DNA of 64,000 nt from Candidatus Obscuribacterales bacterium (GCA_019637435.1 JAHBVO010000001.1:2294001-2358000), one strand, 5' to 3'. Numbered from the stretch's first letter, positions 25,646 through 34,800 are shown. The notes: generated by a model not told the origin, from the sequence alone. Numbers and translations: made by a program.

Positions 25646-27886
25646 TTAATCAGCACGTGTCTCTGCTACGAAGTCTATCTGAGTGCCACCATCGGCCGAA
25701 TCTTTAACGACAAGGTTGGTGACACAGAAATTCCGAAGAGCGGGTGATTGTTTTTCAATCAGATTAATTTCTCCCTCATGCTCAAGTGGAATGGTGATTT
25801 GCTTCAGGCGACCGACAATTATTTTCTTTTCTGCCACCTTAATTAATCCGCCAGCCACCTTACTCCAATCCAGATTTATGTCATCCGGAATCGGTAGTTT
25901 CATGGAAACGTCGTATTTGAGCCGCTCTTCCTTCGAGTCGCTTTTCTTTTCAAAGCCGTAGTTTACTAAACCATCGCCTTTGAGATGACCTGAAATTCTC
26001 CACGGACAAGTTTCGAATTCATTCTTGTTGAAAATAATTCCTGCTTTCTCAACGGTGCCGTCTAACACGACGTCACCACTGGCGGTGAATGCTAGCTTAC
26101 CCTGTCCGGCGGCGCGCATATCCTCGATCTTCAAATTGGTGACTTTGACGTCCTTGGCTACAGCGTTTCGGTATCGCCAGGTTTTGTCTTCCTTTATTGT
26201 TTTATTCAACTTCATCTCGAATGATGATGGAATGCGTTGGCGAATCGCATCTTTGAGTGGCTCGTCTGGGACTTGAATGCTGCACTGTTTAACCGACATG
26301 CGCATTTTTCCCTCGTGAACTGCCACGTCCAGTCCTTTAGCGATTACGTTGGCTGGATAGCCGTTGAGCAGTTTCAGGTCTTTCAACTTGAATCCAAGGT
26401 CGCTATTCAATTGAATGTCTTTGTCTACGTCAATTAGAAGTTTGCCTGACAGATCAGCCAGATCGATTTGTCCCTTTCTTGTTTTCAAATTGGCGTTTCC
26501 AAACTTCAGGCTCACTGGAAGCTTGACGTGAGCAGCATCTTTATCGCCGCTCTTAGCGAGCATCATTTCGTCCGGTACCGTCATCGTGGAGTCCTCGCCG
26601 CAGTCGAGAACAAATCTGCTGTCATTTGATTTCAGGTCAATTTGCCGCACATTAGCTACTCCGCCTTCGAGCTGGAAGTTCATGGCGCCCTCTTTGGAGT
26701 AATCGCTTGGTCCTACAGTCACATTCGCCAAGCTCAAAATTAATTTCGTTTTGTTTTTTGCAATGATAATCTGGCCGGTTTCCGCATGCGCCGCGCCTGT
26801 TGTTTTGAAAACAGTCTCCCGCCCATCTTTCTTGATGTTCACCGCAAGATAGCCAGGAACTTTGTCAGGAAAGTGTCCGAGAGTCTGGTGGATATCGGTT
26901 TTTAAATTAAGATCCGTGCCAACGAAATTCAAATCGGAGACTAGATGCAGCGTTGGATGCTCTTCTCCCTTTACGTGCTGCCAGGCAAATTCTTTCACGT
27001 CACCGATGACGGTGGCACTGGACGTGCTGGATCGTTTGTCTTTGCCGAAACGGACAATGCAATTGCGGAGCAGTACAGGCTTGTTTTCGGCGAGGTTTTC
27101 TTCCGGAAGATTCAAAACAAGTTTTTCATTGGTCTTTTTTGCGGAAAAAACCGATTGCAGTTTCCCTCCATCAAATTCGCAGTCGACTTTCTCGCCGATC
27201 CACTTGCATCCGTTTGCAAAATTCAGCATCAGATGCACGTTTCCAACATAATTTAACTCGTCGTCTATTTCGGCATTGGTCAGTCGAACGTGTGAATCAG
27301 GACCGACGTGGATAGATTTTTTTCCGAGCTTGATAGTAGACGATGGTCTCAAGTCGAGTTCAACCTCGTCTATTTTCATAGTTTGAATCATATCCTTCAT
27401 GTCGCCGCTTATCGCGCCAACCTGGATCAGATTTATGAAAAAGGCACCGACGCTACGCGCCAGATCGACATGACCACTCACGGTTCCTTGCTTGAGCTCG
27501 ATTGTTTTCGGTACTGGGACCGCGTTAAAGCTCAGTTGATTGGAGGTCCAAAGTTCGCCACTCGCCTTTGCCGTCGAGAGAACAGCTGGATTTTCGATCG
27601 GTAGAGACAGCGAAATATTGAACTGGGTATCTGGCGGAATACTGACGAGCGAGTTTTTGATGAAGAATGTGCCAGGTTTGAAGACGCCAGAAGCGACAAT
27701 CTCAAGATTGGATGTGACGTTTGTAAAACGCCGTATGTCGGGATCTTGAATCTTTACCTCGAATCCGGCTTTGATCTCAGGTTCTTTTCGAGTGTTGGCG
27801 CAGCCGCCGACGAATACGAATGAGAACATGAGCAAGATGCAAAGGCCGCGCGAGAGATTTTGCTTTGTCTTTGTGATTCTGTTCAT
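25646..27886 (-). CDS. Large beta-rich lipoprotein of unknown function
   Basis: A 746-residue protein with a lipoprotein signal peptide: basic n-region, hydrophobic ILLMFSFVFV, and lipobox VGGC with Cys29 as the acylation site. The mature part is almost all beta-strand with repeated LDVAVHEGKMRMSV / IDLKSNDSRFVL style units. This resembles AsmA/DUF-type beta-helical or lipid-transport proteins, but no specific family is recognised. There are no catalytic motifs. It stands alone, upstream of the Hsp70-like gene on the same strand with a 74-base gap. Confidence 0.75.
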   Translation of the reverse strand: MNRITKTKQNLSRGLCILLMFSFVFVGGCANTRKEPEIKAGFEVKIQDPDIRRFTNVTSNLEIVASGVFKPGTFFIKNSLVSIPPDTQFNISLSLPIENPAVLSTAKASGELWTSNQLSFNAVPVPKTIELKQGTVSGHVDLARSVGAFFINLIQVGAISGDMKDMIQTMKIDEVELDLRPSSTIKLGKKSIHVGPDSHVRLTNAEIDDELNYVGNVHLMLNFANGCKWIGEKVDCEFDGGKLQSVFSAKKTNEKLVLNLPEENLAENKPVLLRNCIVRFGKDKRSSTSSATVIGDVKEFAWQHVKGEEHPTLHLVSDLNFVGTDLNLKTDIHQTLGHFPDKVPGYLAVNIKKDGRETVFKTTGAAHAETGQIIIAKNKTKLILSLANVTVGPSDYSKEGAMNFQLEGGVANVRQIDLKSNDSRFVLDCGEDSTMTVPDEMMLAKSGDKDAAHVKLPVSLKFGNANLKTRKGQIDLADLSGKLLIDVDKDIQLNSDLGFKLKDLKLLNGYPANVIAKGLDVAVHEGKMRMSVKQCSIQVPDEPLKDAIRQRIPSSFEMKLNKTIKEDKTWRYRNAVAKDVKVTNLKIEDMRAAGQGKLAFTASGDVVLDGTVEKAGIIFNKNEFETCPWRISGHLKGDGLVNYGFEKKSDSKEERLKYDVSMKLPIPDDINLDWSKVAGGLIKVAEKKIIVGRLKQITIPLEHEGEINLIEKQSPALRNFCVTNLVVKDSADGGTQIDFVAETRAD

Positions 27887-28108
27887 ACAAACTTATGTTT
27901 GCCGCAGTCCTATATATAGCTCATTCACGGTCGCGTATGCCGAACCAACTGCTCGGCGTCCGCGCATTGTTACATCCAGGGGTGACGGATGGGAATTGCT
28001 GTTGAAAACCTGCAGCGGCTAGCAATGGAGTTTTACTGAATCTGTTATTCTGCAGAAAACATTCACTTCAGTGGATAAGAAAGGAAAAGGTTCCTTCAGT
28101 AAACGCTC

Positions 28109-28137
28109 TTCACTCTCCCTAATCGTATTGCTAAATT
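28109..28137 (+). promoter_or_regulatory. Putative promoter upstream of the structured leader and TROVE gene
   Basis: TTCACT at 28109-28114 and TAAATT at 28132-28137 are 17 bases apart. Initiation near 28144 would give a leader of about 190 nucleotides that includes all the hairpins listed next. The match is moderate (four of six in each box). Confidence 0.3.
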
Positions 28138-28143
28138 AGTAGC

Positions 28144-28335
28144 AACTGTACTCCGACAGCGGGAACTTACAAACAGTAGGTATGTTCAAACAGTTCTTGC
28201 GACTCGTACAGCACTTTTTTTGTGCTCGGCGCTAAGCTAGCTCAGCGCCTTACGAGACCGGGCAGGCTTCAGGCACGCTAGGTTTTTGGTTTCAAACGGC
28301 CGGAAACCTGGCTTAAAATATTCAGGAGGTGCGCA
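28144..28335 (+). ncRNA. Structured RNA leader, candidate Y-like RNA of the Ro-like gene
   Basis: The 449-base gap 27887-28335 has no gene, but its second half folds strongly. ACTTAC pairs with GTAGGT (28165-28181). A three-way junction is closed by CTCGTA/TACGAG (28203-28208 with 28251-28256) and encloses hairpin AGCAC-T7-GTGCT (28210-28226) and hairpin GGCGCT-10-AGCGCC (28228-28249). The last loop contains TAGCTCA, as in tRNA D-arms. A nine-base stem GCTAGGTTT/AAACCTGGC (28277-28285 with 28304-28312) follows. It lies directly before a TROVE/vWA gene, where bacterial Y RNA genes are known to sit. It may be a separate RNA or a cis-acting leader. Confidence 0.45.
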
Positions 28336-29913
28336 ATGTCACCTAGAAAGAGAACCCAACCACGGGCAAACAAAAACGCTTCCGGTGCAAGCGAACTCTC
28401 GAATTTCGAGCGCCTGATTGAGCGTGCGCGTCTCGGCATGCCTGAACAGGACTATCGCCTCAACATATTGAATGTATTGCTGCGCACGCCGCATCGTAAT
28501 GTGGCACCATATATGCCACTATTTGCTGATGTACACGAACGCGATCCGTTGTTCTTTGTGCGATTGGCCGCATGGTACAACGAGGTCGGTGCAGTGCATG
28601 ACTTGAAGCAATTGTTCATTGCGTTCCTGGCGACCTCCAAGTTCTCTGAAGAGTTCCGGGAAACCGGTCTGGCGCTTCTCGAAAAGTTGCCTCCTTATCA
28701 GGTCGAACGGGTCACGCGCATGATCAAGGGTTACCTGGACGGCAAGACATTTGTACCGGGTATTGGCTCTGTGCCACGCTCTTACAAAACCGCCGTCGAG
28801 AATTATTTGAAGCAACGGGAGGCTGACCCCAAGGTCTTCGATGCTGCAGTGTTGCACGCCCGCAAACCACTGAAGACGCTCTACGCTTCACTACGGATCA
28901 AGCCGGGTCCCTACGCTCAGCGTGTGTTGTTTGAAAACGATCCGCCTGAAGGTAGTCGACTTGCTGTCCTCAAGCAACTAGCAAAGGTACAGGACCCAGC
29001 CGAGCAAGCGCGTTTGATTGTGGAGAACAAGCTGCCATACAGAACAGCGGTTTCAACGCTCAAGATGATGACTCCATCTGTTCTCGTTGCATTGATCAAT
29101 GCAATGACCCCGCAAGAAGTAATCAATAACCTTGCCAGCTTGAAAGCGCGTGGTGCAATGGATAATGAAGATCTTCGCAAGATGATCGAGCGTAAGCTTG
29201 AAGCCGCGAAAACCGACTCTCGAGTTTCAGCACTGAAGACTAGAGAGGCAATCAAAGTCGCGAATCTTGATGATGCAATGGCTCAGAAGGTTCAATCGGT
29301 TGGCGACGTGCAAATCAAGGCAAAGGGCAGGATATCTCGTGCGACAGCTCTGCTCGTCGACAAGAGTTCATCTATGGATGAGGCAATCAATCTTGGCAAG
29401 ATGATTGCCAGCATTCTTGCACCAATTTGCGAAAAGGATCTGTTCGTCTATGCCTTTGACACAATGGCTTATCCCATTGTTGCCAAAGGTGAGGAACTGT
29501 CCGACTGGGAGAAGGCGTTTAAAGGTATCGTCTCCAGCGGTGCCACTTCCAATGGTGTCGCAATTGACGCCATGATCCGCAAAAATGAATTCGTTGAGCA
29601 GATTGTTATGGTCACTGACCAGGAAGAGAACACACCGCCTTTGATGCTGCAAGCATTGCGTGCGTATGAAAAGAAGTTCGAGGTAATGCCGGATGTACTG
29701 TTCGTTAACGTCGGTCGAGCATACAGACCGACTCTTTTCGACCAGCTTACACGCGAGGGTATCATGGCTGAAAATTATGTTTTCACCGGCGACTACTATA
29801 GCCTGCCTGGATTGATTCCCCTGATCTCTGGTGGTACACGTTTGGACCTGCTGGCCGATATCATGAATTTTCCACTGCCTGAGAGAAAAACTCCGGCATT
29901 GAGTAAAAACTGA
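28336..29913 (+). CDS. Ro60-like TROVE/von Willebrand A protein
   Basis: A 525-residue protein, close in length to bacterial Ro (Rsr, ~530). Residues ~20-320 are HEAT-like helical repeats resembling the TROVE module, including DPLFFVRLAAWYNEVG and NKLPYRTAVSTLKMMTPSVL then INNLASLKARGAM. The C-terminal vWA domain starts with a MIDAS motif DKSSSMD and continues with GATSNGVAIDAM and VTDQEENTPP. Ro proteins form a ring that binds misfolded RNA and Y RNA and works with exoribonucleases in stress. Here MIDAS reads DxSxS. AGGAGG at 28324-28329 is an excellent ribosome site. A structured leader precedes it and an amidase gene overlaps its stop. Confidence 0.75.
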   Translation: MSPRKRTQPRANKNASGASELSNFERLIERARLGMPEQDYRLNILNVLLRTPHRNVAPYMPLFADVHERDPLFFVRLAAWYNEVGAVHDLKQLFIAFLATSKFSEEFRETGLALLEKLPPYQVERVTRMIKGYLDGKTFVPGIGSVPRSYKTAVENYLKQREADPKVFDAAVLHARKPLKTLYASLRIKPGPYAQRVLFENDPPEGSRLAVLKQLAKVQDPAEQARLIVENKLPYRTAVSTLKMMTPSVLVALINAMTPQEVINNLASLKARGAMDNEDLRKMIERKLEAAKTDSRVSALKTREAIKVANLDDAMAQKVQSVGDVQIKAKGRISRATALLVDKSSSMDEAINLGKMIASILAPICEKDLFVYAFDTMAYPIVAKGEELSDWEKAFKGIVSSGATSNGVAIDAMIRKNEFVEQIVMVTDQEENTPPLMLQALRAYEKKFEVMPDVLFVNVGRAYRPTLFDQLTREGIMAENYVFTGDYYSLPGLIPLISGGTRLDLLADIMNFPLPERKTPALSKN

Positions 29914-31097
29914 TGCCAGACGATAGAGGCATGTCAGAGTGCGGAGTGCTTGTCGAACTCGATATAGAGGGCGCTCCGTCTGGCTTGCTGCAGGATAAGA
30001 CCTTCGTCGTCAAAGACTTATTTGATGTCGAAGGTCTTGTAACAGGTGGCGGTAATCCTGATTGGAAGCGAGCGCAAACGGCTGCGACTGCGCACGCAGC
30101 TGCCGTGAAGAGTTTGCTTGACGCTGGAGCCCGCTTAATTGGGAAGGCATGCACCGACGAACTGGCGCTCAGCCTGGACGGAATAAACCCTTATTATGGA
30201 ATTCCAATCAACACTCAACTGCCTGACAGAATACCGGGAGGTTCTTCCAGTGGATCGGCAAGCGCTGTTGCCGCCGGTTATGCCGACTTTGGCTTAGGAA
30301 CTGACACGGTCGGTTCGATTCGCGTTCCCGCTAGTTATTGTGGGCTATATGGCTTTCGCCCCACCCGCGGTATCATAGATTTGACGGGATGCATGCCGCT
30401 TGGTCAGTCATTCGATACCGTCGGCTGGCTTACCCGCGACGCTGAGTTACTCTACCAGGTCGGCAAAGTTTTACTTCCTGAAAAAGCGTCCGAGCCTATT
30501 GAGCGCATTGTTCGCTTGTTCAAGTTATTTGAGAACCTGTCACCGGAGATAAGAGAGCCGTTTCGGACTGCATGCCATGCAATTGCTGAGCAATCGTTCC
30601 AGATTAACAGAGGTGTTATCGAGGATGAAGTTATCGATGCATGTGTTTCAGGTTTCGCCATCGTGCGCAGTCGAGAAGCATGGGCAAATTATGGAAATTG
30701 GATCTTCTCCCAGGACCCTAGAATCTCCGCTCCGGTAAAACAGCGTCTGCTAGATGGACAGAATATCACGCTGGAGGATGAGATTAAGGCGCGCGAAACT
30801 CTGCGCAGGGAAACCCAATTTCTTGATGATTACCTGGCTACGGCAGGAGCGCTGTTGCTCCCAACGACCAGCGGTTTTCCTCCATTGAAGACCGCGTCGA
30901 ATAGTGAACTCGATGAGAACAGAAAGCAAAACATCCGTCTTACAGTGTTAGCGACGGTCGCCGGTCTTCCTCAAGTTTCGATTCCTGTCGCGGTAGCTCC
31001 AGGAATTAACTTAGGGATCTCGATCATCGGGCCGCGTGGACGAGACCTCGATTTGCTGAAGTTTGTAAAATCGGTATCGCTCGCGCATTCGCATTGA
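29913..31097 (+). CDS. Amidase-signature family hydrolase
   Basis: A 394-residue amidase-signature enzyme. The catalytic triad is visible: Lys34 in FVVKDLFD, cis-Ser in GGSSSGSA (111-113), and nucleophile Ser135 in DTVGSIRVPAS. At ~400 residues it is of the short type (plant AMI1-like or bacterial amidases) rather than GatA (~480). The substrate cannot be told. The ATG shares its A with the TGA of the TROVE gene, so the two are translationally coupled. A functional link to RNA metabolism is unknown. Its 3' end carries a small palindrome (TTCGCA-TTGA-TGCGAA) across the stop codon. Confidence 0.88.
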   Translation: MPDDRGMSECGVLVELDIEGAPSGLLQDKTFVVKDLFDVEGLVTGGGNPDWKRAQTAATAHAAAVKSLLDAGARLIGKACTDELALSLDGINPYYGIPINTQLPDRIPGGSSSGSASAVAAGYADFGLGTDTVGSIRVPASYCGLYGFRPTRGIIDLTGCMPLGQSFDTVGWLTRDAELLYQVGKVLLPEKASEPIERIVRLFKLFENLSPEIREPFRTACHAIAEQSFQINRGVIEDEVIDACVSGFAIVRSREAWANYGNWIFSQDPRISAPVKQRLLDGQNITLEDEIKARETLRRETQFLDDYLATAGALLLPTTSGFPPLKTASNSELDENRKQNIRLTVLATVAGLPQVSIPVAVAPGINLGISIIGPRGRDLDLLKFVKSVSLAHSH

Positions 31098-31132
31098 TGC
31101 GAATTTGCAGACGAGCGCTTCGAATGATCTTA

Positions 31133-31654
31133 CTAGTATGCCCGTTTCAAAATTCTCGCCAGCTCGTCTGAAAAGGCGTTAGGCGGATAGAATCCGGTCA
31201 AGCGACCTCGTTCCTTTCCGGTCGTCGCGTCAATAATTAGGGTGGTTGGATACACTTGAATGCCGTATTGGCTTTTGACGTTGGTGCCCGGTCCTCGCTC
31301 ACCATCGGTCTTCATACAGATGAACGTTCTATTGATGTAATTAATGATGGCTGGGTTGGAATAGCACTGCTGTTCGAGTTTTAAACATTCGGAGCATCCT
31401 TGTGTCGTCATGTTTATGAGAACCGGCTTGTGCTGTAGCTTGCCGTATTGCAGAGTGGTTTTATAGTCATTTTGCCAGGGAATTGTCGTCGGCCAGGCAA
31501 CTTTTTTAGTAGCTGCCGGAGCCTTGGCGACCAATGTTCCGTCTTTTGCTTCAGCGTTCACCGCTTCTGGTTTAGCTAGCAGGCTAGTTAACAAAACGCC
31601 GACTGCTGCAATTAATTGAATTGATTGAGTTGCTGACTTGATTACTGATTTCAT
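31133..31654 (-). CDS. Exported thioredoxin-fold protein
   Basis: A 173-residue protein with a signal peptide (hydrophobic LIAAVGVLLTSLL, cleavage near VNA). The thioredoxin-like domain has a CSEC active site (Cys87, Cys90) after LINMTTQG and a cis-Pro in VYPTTLI. The position of the pair matches DsbD-gamma/thioredoxin_7 proteins. It probably acts as a periplasmic disulfide reductase or isomerase. It is convergent with the amidase gene and on the same strand as the RDD protein. Confidence 0.82.
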   Translation of the reverse strand: MKSVIKSATQSIQLIAAVGVLLTSLLAKPEAVNAEAKDGTLVAKAPAATKKVAWPTTIPWQNDYKTTLQYGKLQHKPVLINMTTQGCSECLKLEQQCYSNPAIINYINRTFICMKTDGERGPGTNVKSQYGIQVYPTTLIIDATTGKERGRLTGFYPPNAFSDELARILKRAY

Positions 31655-31710
31655 TGAGGAGAACCCAAACGGAGGACTGACCTCATTATGCCCAGGATTC
31701 CACAGAAAAT

Positions 31711-32277
31711 TTAAGTGTCTGGGTTTTCGACAGCGACGCAGCTGTTTGAAATAAGATCGTGCAAGCAGCTATTTCTATCAGGTCCAAACACAGGCAGGAA
31801 GAGAGTAAGTATGGAGAAGAGTTTGGCTGCGTGTCGTACCGATGCAGAAACAAAATCGATCGATCTGCCATTAGGAGCGACGACTGCCAGTTCCATGAAG
31901 ACTTTTCCAGGTGTGCCTTTTGTCGGAGATGACTCGAACATCGAGAAGTAAAGCCAATTTACTGAGATTATCGTGACGAAAAAGGTATTTGCAAGTGTTG
32001 CAGTTTGTATGGGGAACGCGTCGGCAAAATTCAGGTATGCCAGGGCTGCCGGCGCAGCGAACACACAAAGTCCGTCCAGAATAAACAGTGGGAAAGTGCA
32101 AAAAATTTGAAACCAATGCGCAGGGGTCGCATCGAGGAGCCCGCTTGCCATGCCGATCAACCAGAAAGCATACATCAAAATGCTGTCAATAATCGCAATC
32201 AACAAAGCGTCGATCAATTTTGCAATCAACCTGGGAATTATTGCTGAATGTGGCTTGCTGTGCGTGGAAACCGTCAT
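31711..32277 (-). CDS. RDD-family membrane protein
   Basis: A 188-residue integral membrane protein with an RDD domain: conserved Arg/Asp in PRLIAKLIDALLI of helix one, a long hydrophobic middle, then SSPTKGTPGKVFMEL and the closing LHDLIS motif. Four to five membrane helices are predicted. RDD proteins are poorly characterised; some act as Na+(Li+, K+)/H+ antiporters. The ATG at 32277 is preferred to the TTG just before it. It sits between two thioredoxin-fold genes. Confidence 0.85.
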   Translation of the reverse strand: MTVSTHSKPHSAIIPRLIAKLIDALLIAIIDSILMYAFWLIGMASGLLDATPAHWFQIFCTFPLFILDGLCVFAAPAALAYLNFADAFPIQTATLANTFFVTIISVNWLYFSMFESSPTKGTPGKVFMELAVVAPNGRSIDFVSASVRHAAKLFSILTLFLPVFGPDRNSCLHDLISNSCVAVENPDT

Positions 32278-32410
32278 CAATATCTAAAGAACCAGGAATT
32301 TTCTTGCGGCGATCACGAATCAAGTCGGGGGTTGGGTACTAATTGTTCACATCATCGAAGGTAGATTCAATATGCCCCAAACACCCCGCCAGTTTTTCCA
32401 GGAGTTTATC

Positions 32411-33298
32411 ATGTCCTTCGATAGTGCCGCATCAAGTAGTGGCGAATGCATTGCAACCCGTCAGGCTTTTACCAACTTTAATTCATGCGACTCCGGTACT
32501 GTCTTCACAGGCAATACGAGTGATACCGCATCTGCCACCGCTCTGGACAAATTACCGGTAGTCGAACTTGACGGCTCTGCAGAGCCGCACCGGTCCGCGG
32601 AGCAGTTTGCCATAGCAAAGGGAAACTCCGGGGTCGGTGTTCTGCCTGATTTTCGCGATTTCCCACCGCCCATGCCGTCTGTTGTGAGACCAGACGCGGT
32701 AGTAATACCTAAAGACGGGACAATTCGTCCAGGAGCGATAGCCCCCGCTCCGATGGTGGGCTCGTTCACGGCAGAGCAGGTCAGATTAGTTTTAGCCGAT
32801 CGAGATCGAGCTCTTGCGCTTCATAGAGGGCAGCAACCACGTGACCTCCCTGAGCCAGGAGTCAGTCCGATTGCGCCAGCGCCTGACCGGCTGTTCCCGG
32901 GTTTGCCAAAACCTGATGGACAGCACGATCCCACAGATAGACGACCGAGCAAAGTCGAGTTTATCGACAACTTTGACAATGCCAGGCAAGCTGCGCTCGA
33001 TAGCGGCAGACCGCTCATCATCAGCTTTTCCAGGCCAGGCTGCGGTGCTTGCACACAACTCGACAGTCAAGCGTGGCCAAATCAAACTGCCCTCGTCAAT
33101 GACAATGCAATCAGAGTAAAGCTGAATGGATCCAGAAATCAGGAACTCGCTCAAAGATATGGCGTGACCGCCTATCCGACAACTGTTGTCGTAAATCCGA
33201 GGAATATGGATGTTCTTCAAAAGGCACGTGGGGCAATCAGTTCGGCGGAGCTATCCGGCATGTTGCAAGATGCATTCCGGAAGTATCGCGGTGGTTAA
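32411..33298 (+). CDS. Cytosolic protein with C-terminal thioredoxin domain
   Basis: A 295-residue protein whose start is set by AGGAG six bases upstream of the ATG at 32411. The first ~175 residues are Pro/Ala/Asp-rich and probably disordered. The C-terminal thioredoxin-fold domain carries CGAC (Cys211, Cys214) after ISFSRPG and the cis-Pro in AYPTT. There is no signal peptide, unlike the exported paralogue at 31133-31654 with which it shares the NxxxAL...KP/RPLI...C layout. It may be a thiol-redox adaptor; the partner is unknown. Confidence 0.78.
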   Translation: MSFDSAASSSGECIATRQAFTNFNSCDSGTVFTGNTSDTASATALDKLPVVELDGSAEPHRSAEQFAIAKGNSGVGVLPDFRDFPPPMPSVVRPDAVVIPKDGTIRPGAIAPAPMVGSFTAEQVRLVLADRDRALALHRGQQPRDLPEPGVSPIAPAPDRLFPGLPKPDGQHDPTDRRPSKVEFIDNFDNARQAALDSGRPLIISFSRPGCGACTQLDSQAWPNQTALVNDNAIRVKLNGSRNQELAQRYGVTAYPTTVVVNPRNMDVLQKARGAISSAELSGMLQDAFRKYRGG

Positions 33299-33352
33299 TC
33301 CAGCTGCAAATTCTAGCAGTCAGATAACTGCATCTGTAGCCGCTGAGGAAAA

Positions 33353-33892
33353 CTAGGACTTGTGATCAGTCAAAGTGTTTTCAACTGAATCTTTGATGTG
33401 GCTCAGTCTGCGCTTGATGTCTTTCTTTGTGCCCATCGCTGTCAGCTGTTTGGCAAACGGCACGTGCATCTGTGGTTCAACGTGTGATGACAGTTTAAGG
33501 CGAGTTGCTTTGCCTTCTTGAACAGGCTCCAACTCCCATGCTCCGTCGAATGCCTTAAATTTGTCGGAAGTGAGAATCTGGTACTCGATTCGTTGTACCC
33601 CGACCTCGATTTCCTTGTAGCGACATACTACATCGCCCAGCACAGGGACGCCCTTGAAATTTTCTTCGAGAACGCAGGATGTAGTGTCTGCGGTCACCAC
33701 CCGTCTGCGAGCCGGCTCTTGATACCGAGATTTCTTAATCGCGTTGAAAACAGCTGTAGGAGTCGCATTGACGACGATTGAGCCGCTGATGGCGTCCGCG
33801 TGCGGTTGAAAGTTATCTGCTTCTGCTCGAGACTGACTGATTGCTGTGAGCACCGAGCATAGTACCACTGCAAATTTTACGCGCGCAAACAT
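33353..33892 (-). CDS. Exported SRPBCC/START-like protein
   Basis: A 179-residue protein with a signal peptide (FAVVLCSVLTAIS). The mature part begins ISGSIVVNATPTAVFNAIKKSRYQ, the typical opening strand-helix of SRPBCC (polyketide-cyclase/START) folds, followed by a strand-rich core (YKEIEVGVQRIEYQIL) and a long C-terminal helix. These domains bind hydrophobic ligands in a cavity. The start may be the ATG at 33892 or a GTG at 33898. Ligand and role are unknown. Confidence 0.72.
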   Translation of the reverse strand: MFARVKFAVVLCSVLTAISQSRAEADNFQPHADAISGSIVVNATPTAVFNAIKKSRYQEPARRRVVTADTTSCVLEENFKGVPVLGDVVCRYKEIEVGVQRIEYQILTSDKFKAFDGAWELEPVQEGKATRLKLSSHVEPQMHVPFAKQLTAMGTKKDIKRRLSHIKDSVENTLTDHKS

Positions 33893-33988
33893 CTCCACGA
33901 ACCCCGATCGTTAGCCAAACACCGACTCGCTAAAAAAGCTTATTCTGACTATCTTATGCCCATCTTTCTGTAAACCTACACACTTAAC

Positions 33989-34017
33989 TTGACAAAAATG
34001 AAGTTCTTGACAATAAC
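33989..34017 (+). promoter_or_regulatory. Sigma-70-type promoter
   Basis: A perfect TTGACA at 33989-33994 is followed after 17 bases by AATAAC at 34012-34017. A second TTGACA occurs at 34007. The next gene on this strand is the small MshEN protein (start 34107 or 34116), so the leader would be about 90 bases. Confidence 0.45.
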
Positions 34018-34115
34018 TTTGCTTGAATGTCAAAGTAGAAGTTAGAGCGGCCACGAATCGGTTCTTTTCCGCAAGGAGACCGATTGTCTCTGTTCCTGCT
34101 GCGGAGATGAACGGT

Positions 34116-34697
34116 ATGGTGAAACATCTTCTTTTGCTCCTCGGCATGGCCGATGGCGCCAAGGTGGCTGATATCAAAAAGCACTATGCGCGTTTGTTGG
34201 ACCGGCTCAGCAAGCGAGATTCATTACCTCAGTCGGTTCATGATGACTTGCAACCGGCGCGACAACGGCTGAGCGAATCATACGAACACTGGAAGAAAAT
34301 CGGTGCCGTTGACGGCGATTCTGTTTATGATGCTTTGAACACGACGCCCAAACTTGGTCAAGTTTTAGTAGCTTCCGATATTCTCTCGCTAGGTGAAGTG
34401 ATCGCAGTTTTGAAACTTCAGGAAGAGGCTCCGGGGCAGCGTTTTGGCGAACTGCTCGTGCAGACCGGGTTTATCACCGTCGAGGAATTAGACTACTTTT
34501 TACAGCTTCAACGGATCATTGAACTTCCTCTCGACCATCCGGAGAGGTGGGGACAGCGCCTGGTTGAGCTAGGTCTGATTTCGCAAGACCAACTCAAGGT
34601 TGCCTTAATCGAGCACCGGAGGGAAGGCAATACGCTTCGCTCCGCGATCATAAATAGAGGTTGGCTAACAAGCGAAGTGCTTGACCGAATTTTCTGA
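34116..34697 (+). CDS. Small MshEN/GspE-N domain protein with J-like N-terminus
   Basis: A 193-residue protein. Residues 1-60 (LLLLLGMADGAKVADIKKHYARLL) recall the first helices of a J-domain but lack the HPD motif. From ~75 to the end there are two MshEN-type modules (GQVLVASDILSLGEVIAVL, RFGELLVQTGFITVEELDYFL, GQRLVELGLISQDQLKVAL), the domain found at the N-terminus of type II/IV pilus ATPases and able in some cases to bind cyclic di-GMP. GGAG lies nine bases before the ATG at 34116; an ATG at 34107 is an alternative. The same module opens the giant protein at 36586-40257, so the two may work together. Confidence 0.65.
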   Translation: MVKHLLLLLGMADGAKVADIKKHYARLLDRLSKRDSLPQSVHDDLQPARQRLSESYEHWKKIGAVDGDSVYDALNTTPKLGQVLVASDILSLGEVIAVLKLQEEAPGQRFGELLVQTGFITVEELDYFLQLQRIIELPLDHPERWGQRLVELGLISQDQLKVALIEHRREGNTLRSAIINRGWLTSEVLDRIF

Positions 34698-34800
34698 CAG
34701 GCATGGAGAAGTAAGAACTTCGAAGATTGCAAAGTGTTTGCAATGGCGGGCGCTATGGTATGAATTAATTGCCATAGTAAGTGTAGAGACAGTCGTCACC

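Noticed and set aside
28210..28226. Rho-independent terminator (hairpin with T7)
   Set aside because: The T run is the loop of the AGCAC/GTGCT hairpin, not a tail after it.
28228..28312. A tRNA gene in the leader of the TROVE gene (TAGCTCA and GGTTTCAAA look tRNA-like)
   Set aside because: No seven-base acceptor stem, anticodon arm or correct D/T-arm spacing can be built, and no CCA-ready 3' end is seen.
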